Source of the DNA: Bacteroidota bacterium
Lineage (GTDB): Bacteria > Bacteroidota > Bacteroidia > Flavobacteriales_F > PHOS-HE28
Length of the DNA: 64,000 nucleotides
Direction of reading: 5' to 3'
NCBI GenBank assembly: GCA_014584605.1
Contig: JACTMO010000015.1
Location: 37,129 to 101,128 of the forward strand
The notes under the pieces are model-generated. The model was not told the origin of the DNA and did not search any database. It saw only the letters and a program-made list of their open reading frames with translations. This document shows, one piece after another, positions 55,670 through 62,655 of the stretch. Every line of letters begins with the position of its first letter. Positions within the stretch are counted from its first letter, which is position 1. The position numbers were made by a program, and so were the translations under genes.

Positions 55670-56717
55670 CTATTGAGCTTCAAGAAGTGCATGAAGAACC
55701 CTCTCTACTTCGGTCTTCAAAGTGCGACTATTGCGCTGGAAGAAACCCGCGAGGTCAAAATCCAGCACCTCTTGGGCGAATGCGTATGTGGACCGCAGTG
55801 GTGAGCTCTCGAGAGTCGAACCGGTTAGGATCACCCACCGCTCAAGACGGTATCGTGTCACAATGTCGGCATCGATCTGATTCGACAGGACAACAACACA
55901 AGGCAGGTACGCTCTTGTGTATGCAGTACTCGCATTGGCCAGGTCAGCGTTCTGTCGCTTTGAGTCCTTGCTTTTATAGCCCTGCCGCACTTCGAATACA
56001 GTACCTGAAAGCGATGACCTGATCCCCTTGGCAACGCCGAGATCGGCTGATGCTGCCTCGATCCAATCAGCAACTCTTTTGCGCCTGCTCCTATCCATGA
56101 CATCACTCAGGTCAATGCGCCCGTCCAGATAAAGGGTCTTGGGTTTCTTACGAGGTCCCTTCACGGTGTAAGACCATGCGGCCTGCTCTGTGGTAAGTCC
56201 CAGTGAGTCCTGAAGGATTGTCCTGAAAAGTCTTTCTCCGCCAATGCCGATCTGGCGATAGATGCTGGTCATTCCGCCTGCGGCCTTGTGCGCGGCGTAC
56301 ATCATTGGATGGTCTAGGCCATACCAAGAATAGAACGGGTCTGAGCGGTATAAGGCTTGGAACTCTTCCAAGGAAAGACCTGCATCTGATCCCTGTCCGA
56401 ATTTTGGTCGGTACGTGGCACATGCGCGTATCGGCTCCACAAGGATCGCCAGGTACTTTTCGTCGTCTTGCATGTTCAATGGATTGGAACAGACCCAGCC
56501 GTTGACGAGAAATCCGACCATTGGCTTTGGTCCAATATAGCGGCTGCGAAAGTGGTGTCCGAAGAGTGTCGGTTCCGCCTCGAAGGTCTTCACCATCTTG
56601 GCGCGCAAGTGTAGAGTACAGCGGAAAGCGCGACCCGAGGCGCATTTGGCCGAGGGGCACGCTCAGACCATTACGGATAAGGAGGGACTCGAGGCCGGAG
56701 AAGAAAGGCATGGGCAT
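55670..56717 (-). pseudogene. Restriction endonuclease-like gene with a one-base frameshift
   Basis: The natural start is ATG 56717 (MPMPFFSGLESLLIRNG), one base after the stop of the immunity-like gene. That frame gives RFPLYSTLARQ, and the next plausible coding is in another frame: MVKTFEAEPTLFGHHFRSRY from 56596. Removing one A in CCAAGATGG (about 56597-56601) joins them as LARQMVKTF, giving ~348 residues. The downstream part alone could start only at TTG 56608 or ATG 56596. DGRIDLSD and FEVRQGYKSKDSKRQNAD suggest a PD-(D/E)XK-type nuclease. It ends 5 bp before the methyltransferase start. A sequencing error is possible. Confidence 0.7.
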
Positions 56718-56718
56718 T

Positions 56719-57162
56719 CTAACCACGCTGTGCGATGAACTTTTCATACTCACGTTCAATCTTCTTCATGTCAACGAAGGACATCTCCTGCATCCGCATG
56801 CGCTGCACCCGTTCCTCGTACAGACTGACCAGCATGTCACGCTGGTCTGAATGTGAAATCCAATAGTTCGGCTCATTATTAATCTGGAGCAGTGCACAGA
56901 GAAGATCACCGGGGTAGTATTCTGTTTCAATGAATAGGTCCTTCCGCAGTTGATCCATAGCCATTGGTACAAGGTACTTGAGCGTTGAGTTTTGGCCGAT
57001 CAAGAATCGCAAATCTCCCAGTTCAAGGTCTTTGATCGGCGTTCGATGGAGCCGATAGAAGCGACACACGGTACCGGACGAGTCCTCCGGTGAAGGAACT
57101 GGATCCTTCCAAATCCAGCCCTCCAGCTCGCTGATGCTCTTATCGCGAAAGTCCTTGTTCAT
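56719..57162 (-). CDS. CdiI_4-type contact-dependent inhibition immunity protein-like
   Basis: 147 residues from MNKDFRDKSISELEGWIWKD. The block LHRTPIKDLELGDLRFLIGQ, then NSTLKYLVPMAMDQLRKDLF and YYPGDLLCALLQI, is the signature of the CdiI_4 immunity family, which protects cells from CDI toxins. No CdiA, toxin tip or VgrG is visible; instead the next gene, one base after its stop, is the nuclease-like gene of an R-M pair. It starts 13 bp after metH1. Its role here may be orphan immunity or something tied to R-M. Confidence 0.72.
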   Translation of the reverse strand: MNKDFRDKSISELEGWIWKDPVPSPEDSSGTVCRFYRLHRTPIKDLELGDLRFLIGQNSTLKYLVPMAMDQLRKDLFIETEYYPGDLLCALLQINNEPNYWISHSDQRDMLVSLYEERVQRMRMQEMSFVDMKKIEREYEKFIAQRG

Positions 57163-57175
57163 GCGAATGCCTCTC

Positions 57176-58177
57176 TCAATGGACAGCCGTAACCGCACGT
57201 GGTGCATGTTTCCCCGCCTCATTCGCCAGCGCCGCGATATGCTCCGGCGTGGTCCCGCAACACCCGCCTACGATGTTCACCCAGCCATTGGCCATGAACT
57301 CGCCCACGAGGCGCGCGGTGACATCGGGCGTTTCGCGGTATTCGCCCATCTGGTCGGGCAGGCCGGCGTTGGGGTAGATGCTCACGCGGCAGGGGCTCTG
57401 TTCGGCGATCACCTCCAGGTAGGGCCGCATCTGGGCCGCGCCCAGCGCGCAGTTGAGGCCCATGCTGAAGAGCGGCACATGCTGCATGCTGATGAGGAAG
57501 GCCTCGATGGTCTGGCCGCTGAGGGTGCGCCCGCTGGCATCGGTGATGGTGACGCTGCACATGAGCGGCACGCGCTTGCCCCGCGCCTCGAACACTTCGT
57601 CGATGGCGTAGAAGGCGGCCTTGGCGTTGAGCGTGTCGAAGATGGTCTCCACCAGCAGGATGTCCACGTCGGCGTCCATCATCGCCTCCACCTGCTCCTT
57701 GTACGCCGCAACGAGCTGGTCGAAGGTGACGGCGCGGAAGCCGGGATCGTTCACATCGGGGCTGAGCGAGGCGGTCTTGTTCATGGGCCCGATGGCACCG
57801 GCCACGAAGCGCGGCTTGGAGGGGTCCATCGCGGTGTACTTGGCGCAAGCTTCCTTGGCCAGGCGAACGGAGGCCAGGTTCATCTCGCGGGCCAGGTGGC
57901 TGCATTCGTGCTCGGCCTGCGCGATGCTGGTGGCAGAGAAGGTGTTGGTCTCGATGATGTCGGCACCGGCCTCGAGGTATTGCTCGTGGATCTTCCGGAT
58001 CGCGTCGGGCCGCGAGAGCGAGAGCAGTTCGTTGTTGCCCTTGAGCAGGATCTTGTGGTCCTCCATGCCCTTGGGGTGGAAGTCCTCCTCCGTCAGGCCG
58101 AGGCGCTGGATCATGGTGCCCATGGCGCCGTCGAGGACGAGGATGCGTTCTTGGGCGATGCGTTCTAAGGTGGTCAT
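57176..58177 (-). CDS. metH: Methionine synthase, homocysteine-binding half
   Basis: 333 residues from MTTLERIAQERILVLDGAMG; longer starts would run into the riboswitch. The zinc ligands are in GLNCALG (near residue 238) and GGCCGTTPEHI (near 305), as in Hcy S-methyltransferase domains. It binds and activates homocysteine for methyl transfer by the B12 half encoded at 51570-54350. The R-M genes lie between the two halves in the same direction, so metH2 may be expressed by read-through or an unseen promoter. Confidence 0.94.
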   Translation of the reverse strand: MTTLERIAQERILVLDGAMGTMIQRLGLTEEDFHPKGMEDHKILLKGNNELLSLSRPDAIRKIHEQYLEAGADIIETNTFSATSIAQAEHECSHLAREMNLASVRLAKEACAKYTAMDPSKPRFVAGAIGPMNKTASLSPDVNDPGFRAVTFDQLVAAYKEQVEAMMDADVDILLVETIFDTLNAKAAFYAIDEVFEARGKRVPLMCSVTITDASGRTLSGQTIEAFLISMQHVPLFSMGLNCALGAAQMRPYLEVIAEQSPCRVSIYPNAGLPDQMGEYRETPDVTARLVGEFMANGWVNIVGGCCGTTPEHIAALANEAGKHAPRAVTAVH

Positions 58178-58222
58178 CGATGTACGGTCGTTCGTGCTTT
58201 CCGGTCGCTCCTTCCAAATGCA

Positions 58223-58303
58223 GGTGAATGGGAGTTGGTGAATGGGACTGAGCGGTTCGGCGATGGGGTATCCCCATTCACCATCGACCATTCGCCATTC
58301 ACC
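58223..58303. repeat. Inverted GGTGAATGG repeats in the metH1 leader
   Basis: GGTGAATGGG occurs at 58223 and 58237; its complement CCCATTCACC at 58273, with variants CCATTCGCC (58288) and CCATTCACC (58295). They lie between the riboswitch terminator and the metH1 start and can form alternative hairpins in the transcript. Confidence 0.7.
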
Positions 58304-58310
58304 GAACCCC

Positions 58311-58350
58311 AGAAAGACAAAAGCCCCACCCGATGATCCGGATGAGGCTT
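58311..58350 (-). terminator. Riboswitch-controlled intrinsic terminator
   Basis: On the minus strand AGCCTCATCCG (58349-58339) pairs over 11 bp (two G-U) with CGGGTGGGGCT (58332-58322), loop GATCAT, followed by TTTTGTCTTTCT. The CTCATC of its 5' arm can instead pair with GATGAG, the 3' strand of riboswitch helix P1 (58391-58386), giving an antiterminator. Confidence 0.85.
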
Positions 58351-58385
58351 CAATGTTCGCGGGGAACGCTGCTTCCTGATCACGG

Positions 58386-58496
58386 CTCATCTTTCCCCGA
58401 AAACATCCGGAGCTGGATTTAGCACCTACCCGAAGGTCTCCCACCGGACGGTTGCCAAGGCTTCACAGGGCCAGTCCCTCTGCCTTTCTGGATAAG
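58386..58496 (-). ncRNA. SAM-I (S-box) riboswitch
   Basis: On the minus strand the S-box consensus is clear: P1 strand CTTATC at the start and GATGAG at the end, core AGAGGGACTGGCCC, GAAGCC..GGCAACC, and the J3/4-P4 part GGTGCTAAATCC. Binding of S-adenosylmethionine should form P1 and free the terminator at 58311-58350, turning metH off when SAM is plentiful. Upstream to the PIN gene (58497-58580) I see no further element. Confidence 0.93.
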
Positions 58497-58580
58497 CGAT
58501 GGAAAGAACGTGGGCGCGAAGATAGGTTGTTAGCGGCGCTCCTTATGTTTCCCTGTGGTGAGCGTTTGATGACCGACCAC

Positions 58581-58955
58581 CTACACCTCGTACATCAACA
58601 CCGCGGCCTCGTCCTTGATGCGCTCAAAGTCGGTATCGGCGGTGAGCAAGGGTATCTGCTGGGTCAAGGCTGTGGCGGCCACGATAGCATCAGGGATCTT
58701 CAGGCGGTAGGTCTTCCGTAAGCGGATGGCCTCTTCCATGATCCTCGCGTCCAACTCGATCATCGGCCACTCATTCACGAATGCGGTCACAGCCTTGGTC
58801 TCAGCTCGGCTCATGCCGGGCTTGCTGAGCAGCTCCATGTACGTGATAAAGGAGATCACCACCCGTTGACCTGAGATCGCATCTGCTGCGGACCTGTCCC
58901 CACGAAGGAGATAAAGGGCCACATTGGTGTCCAACACCAAGCTCTCACCACTCAT
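58581..58955 (-). CDS. PIN-domain toxin (VapC-like)
   Basis: 124 residues from MSGESLVLDTNVALYLLRGD. Acidic PIN residues are present: LDTN near residue 9, YMELLSKP (Glu near 42), IPDAIVAATA (Asp near 90) and LLTADTDFERI (Asp near 108). It should cleave RNA. The start overlaps the end of the antitoxin gene by 11 bp, as usual for TA pairs. Confidence 0.88.
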   Translation of the reverse strand: MSGESLVLDTNVALYLLRGDRSAADAISGQRVVISFITYMELLSKPGMSRAETKAVTAFVNEWPMIELDARIMEEAIRLRKTYRLKIPDAIVAATALTQQIPLLTADTDFERIKDEAAVLMYEV

Positions 58956-59121
58956 CCCGCCACGTGCGCTGGAGTGCAACAGGGTCTTCGTCGAGCTTGA
59001 GGACACCTACATACTTGTACACGTCGACAGGCTTCTGTGCTTTGGCCCGCTGCGTGCGCAGTTTCCGCAGCTGTACCTGGATGCGCTGCTTGGACATGCC
59101 CCGTTTGATGACCACCACCAT
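58945..59121 (-). CDS. Antitoxin paired with the PIN toxin
   Basis: 58 residues from MVVVIKRGMSKQRIQVQLRK, whose first strand (VVVIKRG) and C-terminal KYVGVLKLDEDPVALQRTWR fit small VapB-type antitoxins of Bacteroidota (compare the common GVIKLxEDP end). A start at 59097 (MSKQRI) is possible, because the -7 element is only 5 bp before 59121. Confidence 0.75.
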   Translation of the reverse strand: MVVVIKRGMSKQRIQVQLRKLRTQRAKAQKPVDVYKYVGVLKLDEDPVALQRTWRDEW

Positions 59122-59125
59122 ACAA

Positions 59126-59133
59126 CGAAGATA
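59126..59133 (-). promoter_or_regulatory. -7 element of the VapBC-like pair
   Basis: TATCTTCG on the minus strand, directly before the antitoxin start; predicts a leaderless mRNA or the inner start. Confidence 0.45.
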
Positions 59134-59154
59134 CAACGGTCGTATGGACGTGCG

Positions 59155-59275
59155 CTACTTCAAGTACTTCTCCAGCCAGCCGAACACCGTGTCATGCCAC
59201 ATGCGTGAGTTCTGCGGCTTCAGCACCCCGTGATCCCGCAAGTGGAATGTTGACTCCCACCCTTTGGGGATCCAG
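59155..59275 (-). pseudogene. Decayed second copy of the S9 peptidase 3' end
   Basis: On the minus strand the frame ending at 59155 reads KGWESTFHLRDHGVLKPQNS then RMWHDTVFGWLEKYLK stop. The intact peptidase at 59873 ends KGIDSEF ... HWVLKPQNSMQWHKEVFGWL AKYIG. The match, with a few residues lost before HGVL, shows this is a truncated paralogue or displaced gene end; the outer limit near 59275 is approximate. Confidence 0.8.
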
Positions 59276-59288
59276 GAATGCACAAGAC

Positions 59289-59588
59289 TCAATCTTTTAT
59301 CCGCTGGTATCGGGCGCTGCGGGTATCGATGAACTCCAGTACGATCAAAGCCTCCTCCCTGACCACATAGAACAGCCTGACCTACCGGGCCACCGGAATG
59401 CTCTGTATGCCGAGGTTCGGGATCTCCAAAATTCCGCCATTTGGAAAAATCTCCAACAGGCTTATGGTATCAAGCACCTCCTGGACGAAGACCCCGGCCA
59501 CTTGATGGCCCCATTCAACATCCAAGTATTCCACTATCGCCGCGAAAGCGGTTTCTGCTTCAGGCGTCCAAAGGGACCGCAACTTCAT
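59289..59588 (-). pseudogene. ParE/RelE-type toxin interrupted by an amber codon
   Basis: The gene starts MKLRSLWTPEAETAFAAIVE and runs 68 codons to TAG (59384-59382) after IPVAR. In the same frame it goes on with VRLFYVVREEALIVLEFIDT and RSARYQRIKD to TGA at 59289-59291, the usual C-terminal half of ParE toxins (about 99 residues in all). A single base change such as CAG to TAG explains it. It is probably inactive. The start overlaps the antitoxin stop by 4 bp. Confidence 0.8.
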
Positions 59589-59821
59589 GCCTTGCGGCGC
59601 TTCATCACCTCATCCGTGGTGGAAAGCTGCATGCCGCTCATTGCGGACCGGTATGAATCCAGGACGCGCTGACGTTCAGAAGGTGATAAGTCGGCCCAAA
59701 CCCCGTTTCCTTGGCCAGCTTGTGCAGCAGCCAGCAATCCATGGATCCTCTCCAGGAACGCTTCGCCATGCACCTGGTCAATGAGTGCATGAATGCGTTG
59801 ACGAAGTTCACCGCTGGTCAT
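59585..59821 (-). CDS. Antitoxin of the ParE-like toxin
   Basis: 78 residues from MTSGELRQRIHALIDQVHGE. Short helical protein with WADLSPSERQRVLDSYRSAM and a basic end (DEVMKRRKA), in the style of addiction-module antitoxins. A -7 element (TAACTTCG, 59846-59839) lies 18 bp upstream and rules out the longer GTG start at 59839. With its toxin broken, it may remain as an orphan. Confidence 0.65.
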   Translation of the reverse strand: MTSGELRQRIHALIDQVHGEAFLERIHGLLAAAQAGQGNGVWADLSPSERQRVLDSYRSAMSGMQLSTTDEVMKRRKA

Positions 59822-59838
59822 TTCCCCTGTTTGAAACA

Positions 59839-59846
59839 CGAAGTTA
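59839..59846 (-). promoter_or_regulatory. -7 element of the ParE-type TA locus
   Basis: TAACTTCG on the minus strand, identical to the -7 of rplM, 18 bp before the antitoxin start. Confidence 0.45.
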
Positions 59847-59872
59847 CGGCAAGGCAGTCCCCTTCGTTGAGA

Positions 59873-61945
59873 TCACCGGCCATTGCCGATGTACTTCGCC
59901 AGCCATCCGAACACCTCCTTGTGCCATTGCATGGAGTTCTGTGGCTTCAGCACCCAGTGGTTCTCGTCGGGGAAACGCAGGAACTCCGAATCGATGCCCT
60001 TGGCCTGCAAGGCCGTGAACACACCGAGTCCCTGCGAAAGCGGGATGCGGTAGTCGTGGTCGGAGTGGATGACGAGCATGGGCACCGTCCAGTCCTTGGC
60101 GTGCATCACCGGGTTGAACTTGTCGAAGGCTTCCGGGTGGTTGAACACGTCCGTGCCCACCTCCCAGTCGGTGAACCACAGCTCCTCGGTGGAATAGCCC
60201 ATGGCGCGCTGGTCGAAGACGCCGTTGTGCGACACCAGGCACTTGAACGCATCCCGCCAGGTGCCGGCGATCCAGTTCACCATGAAACCGCCGTAGCTGG
60301 CGCCCAGCGCGGCCGCGCGGTCACCGTCCAGGAAGGGATAGGTCTTCAGCGCGTAGGCCCAGCCCTTCTGCAAATCCTCCAACGGACGGTCGCCCCAGTG
60401 CTGGCTGATGGCATCGGTGAAGGCCTGTCCGTAGCCGGTACTGCCGTGGAAGTCGATCATCACCACGGCATAGCCCGCGCCGGCGTAGGTCTGCGGGTTC
60501 CATCGGAAGCTCCACCCATCGCCGAAGCTGCCCTGCGGACCGCCGTGGATCAGGAAGGCCACCGGGTACTTCTTCCCTTCCACGTAATTCGCGGGCTTGA
60601 TCACGTAGCCGTGCACCGTCTCGTTGTTCCAACCGGGGAAGCTGAACTGCTCGTATTGCCCGAAGGCGAGCGATTCCAGTTCCTTGTTGATGGCGGTGAG
60701 TTTGGTCGCACCCTCATCGATCAGCTTGGCCTTGGGCTTGGCGGCGAACAGTTGCGAGGGGTTGTTGAGGCCGCTCTTCAGGAACACGAAGCCCTTGGGC
60801 GTTTCGAAGAAGGCGTCCATGTGCCCATCCTTGCTCAGCGGCGTGACGATGCCCTTCTTCACGTCGATCCGGAAGAGCTTGGTGCGGCCCACGTCCTGCG
60901 CGGTCACCAGCAGGCTCCCGCCGTCCTTGCTCCACTTCATCGCGCCCACACTGCGGTCCCAATCGCCCGCCAGCGTGGTCACCTTGCCGGTGGCCAGGTC
61001 GCGCAGCTTGATCCAGAAGCGATCGGCCTCGAAGCCCGGCCGCTGCATGGCCAGGTAGGCCAGCGTCTTTCCGTCGGGGGAAACGCGCGGGCTGGCATCC
61101 CAAGCCTTGTTCTCCGCGGTGAGGTTGGTGGCCGCGCCGCCTGTGAGGGGCACGCTCCAGATGTCGAAGTTGGTGCTCCACGGCTCGGTGGTGCCCGCCG
61201 TGCGCACACTGTAGTACACGGTCCTCGAATCGGGCGCGATCCAGTAGTCGCCTTCATCGCCCCACGGCTTGGAGGGCACGTCACCGTCCAGTCCGTCGGT
61301 GATCGCCACCGGCATGCCGCCGGCCATGGGCACGTGGAAGAGGTGGTTGCGCGTACCGTCCTCCCACGTGGACCAGTGACGCACGAACATCTTGGTGTAC
61401 ACGGTACCGGTGGCCTTGTCGGCCTTGCGCGCCTCGATCCGCTCCACGGTGCAGGCGATCTCGTTGCCCTGGCACTCCGGGAACACCGCCAGGGAGACCA
61501 CCAGGCCCTTGCCGTCCGGGGTGATGCGGAAGCTGCCCACGTCCAGCGGCAGGGTGGTGACCTGCGCCGCCATCTCCCCCTTCAGGTCGGTCTTCCACAC
61601 CTGCGTGATGCCGTCGCTGCCGCGGCCGGAGAGGAAGTAGATGCTCTGGCCGTCCGGGCTGAACTGCGCACCGTTGGCGCCGCCCTCGGACACGCCGAGC
61701 TTCACCTCGGGCTTGGCCGGATCGCTGAGGTCCTTCATCCACAGCGTGGTCACGCCCTTGTTGTTCTCCATGTCCGTTGCCCGCACGTTGAACACGGCGT
61801 AGTGCCCGTCGGGGCTGACGTCCAGGCCGCTGATGCGGTCCAGCATCAGCATCTTCTGGTAGGTGAAGGGGGACTTGGGCTGGGCCTGCGCGGCGAACAC
61901 GGACAGAAGGCCCGCGGCGATGGAGAGTGTGTGCCGGTACATCAT
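59873..61945 (-). CDS. S9 family prolyl oligopeptidase (DPP/acylaminoacyl-peptidase type)
   Basis: 690 residues from MMYRHTLSIAAGLLSVFAAQ, a signal peptide cut near AQAQ. Residues ~30-420 form a WD-like beta-propeller (DVSPDGHYAVFNVRATD; QFSPDGQSIYFLSGRG). The alpha/beta-hydrolase domain follows with the nucleophile elbow GASYGGF (near residue 548), the Asp in HSDHDYRIPL (near 632) and the His in ENHWVLK (near 665). It cleaves peptides in the periplasm. Confidence 0.93.
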   Translation of the reverse strand: MMYRHTLSIAAGLLSVFAAQAQPKSPFTYQKMLMLDRISGLDVSPDGHYAVFNVRATDMENNKGVTTLWMKDLSDPAKPEVKLGVSEGGANGAQFSPDGQSIYFLSGRGSDGITQVWKTDLKGEMAAQVTTLPLDVGSFRITPDGKGLVVSLAVFPECQGNEIACTVERIEARKADKATGTVYTKMFVRHWSTWEDGTRNHLFHVPMAGGMPVAITDGLDGDVPSKPWGDEGDYWIAPDSRTVYYSVRTAGTTEPWSTNFDIWSVPLTGGAATNLTAENKAWDASPRVSPDGKTLAYLAMQRPGFEADRFWIKLRDLATGKVTTLAGDWDRSVGAMKWSKDGGSLLVTAQDVGRTKLFRIDVKKGIVTPLSKDGHMDAFFETPKGFVFLKSGLNNPSQLFAAKPKAKLIDEGATKLTAINKELESLAFGQYEQFSFPGWNNETVHGYVIKPANYVEGKKYPVAFLIHGGPQGSFGDGWSFRWNPQTYAGAGYAVVMIDFHGSTGYGQAFTDAISQHWGDRPLEDLQKGWAYALKTYPFLDGDRAAALGASYGGFMVNWIAGTWRDAFKCLVSHNGVFDQRAMGYSTEELWFTDWEVGTDVFNHPEAFDKFNPVMHAKDWTVPMLVIHSDHDYRIPLSQGLGVFTALQAKGIDSEFLRFPDENHWVLKPQNSMQWHKEVFGWLAKYIGNGR

Positions 61946-62056
61946 GGCTACAAGGGGGATCGTACGCAATGAGCGAAGATCGGCATTCGGGTCATGTCCG
62001 CACCCGGGAAGCTCGAGCCTCGAAGCACGCCGCCGCCAGGACCTCGGCGCCGGGGC

Positions 62057-62311
62057 TCAACCTTCGGCGTTCGCGAACTCCTTGAAGAAACCCACGATCC
62101 TCTTGCGGAACAGCAGGAAGAGCAGCACGTAGGGCGCCGCCATCAGGTACAGGATGCCGCTGTTCAACCCACGGCCGATGTTCTGCTCGCCACCGAAGGC
62201 CTGCTGCTGTCCCTCCACGGTGGCCTTGCACATGGCGCAGCCTTGGGCCCACAATTCGGTGGGCAGCACGAGCAGCAACAACAGCAGCACGGGCCAGGCA
62301 CGGCGGAGCAT
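62057..62311 (-). CDS. Small CxxC membrane protein
   Basis: 84 residues from MLRRAWPVLLLLLLVLPTEL, a signal peptide ending near LWAQ. The mature start GCAMCKATVEGQQ has a CxxC pair, then a hydrophobic segment (about 55-70) and a basic cytoplasmic end. Such CAMC proteins are common in Bacteroidota; function unknown. The -7 element touches its start. Confidence 0.65.
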   Translation of the reverse strand: MLRRAWPVLLLLLLVLPTELWAQGCAMCKATVEGQQQAFGGEQNIGRGLNSGILYLMAAPYVLLFLLFRKRIVGFFKEFANAEG

Positions 62312-62315
62312 GGGG

Positions 62316-62323
62316 CAAAGGTA
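62316..62323 (-). promoter_or_regulatory. -7 element of the CxxC membrane protein gene
   Basis: TACCTTTG on the minus strand, full match to TAnnTTTG, 4 bp before the ATG; a leaderless transcript is predicted. Confidence 0.5.
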
Positions 62324-62360
62324 GGCAGTGGCATTGTGCACGGCCTCGTTGAGGATCAAG

Positions 62361-62590
62361 CCGCTGGAAACCGACGGCTGGAAGCTGGAGGCTGAAAGCC
62401 GGTAGCTGGAAGCCGGTGGCTGGAAGCTGGAAGTCGGTGGCTGGAGGCTGGAGGCTGGAAGCCGGTGGCTGGAAGCTGGAGGCTGGAGGCCGGAAGCTGG
62501 AAGCCGGTGGCCGGTGGCTGGAGGCCGGAAGCTGGAGGCCGGAAGCTGGAGGCCGGAAGCCGGTGGCTGGAGGCTGGAGGCCGAAAACCG
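62361..62590. repeat. Heptanucleotide tandem repeat (about 33 copies)
   Basis: The intergenic stretch is almost wholly made of 7-bp units of the form (A/G)GC(T/C)GG(A/T): ggctgga, agctgga, ggccgga, agccggt in mixed order. It fills the gap between the CxxC protein gene and the SprB-repeat gene; there is no other feature in the stretch. Confidence 0.9.
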
Positions 62591-62603
62591 TTCCTCAGAT
62601 CGA

Positions 62604-62635
62604 TTTGGTTTTAATTTCCCGGGCGAATAGCTTCA
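62604..62635 (+). promoter_or_regulatory. Promoter of the SprB-repeat protein gene
   Basis: TTTG (62604-62607), a 20-base spacer, then TAGCTTCA (62628-62635), close to TTTG-N19/20-TAnnTTTG. The start codon is 20 bp downstream and the heptad repeats end 13 bp upstream. Confidence 0.55.
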
Positions 62636-62655
62636 CCGCATCAAACGACCGGACC

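Noticed and set aside
56148..56759. Separate 203-codon gene overlapping the nuclease-like gene
   Set aside because: Only its first ~40 codons look genuine and join the nuclease by a one-base shift; the rest is an out-of-frame reading of the nuclease.
62361..62590. Possible CRISPR array
   Set aside because: Units are 7 bp with no spacers and no cas gene in the window; it is a simple tandem repeat.
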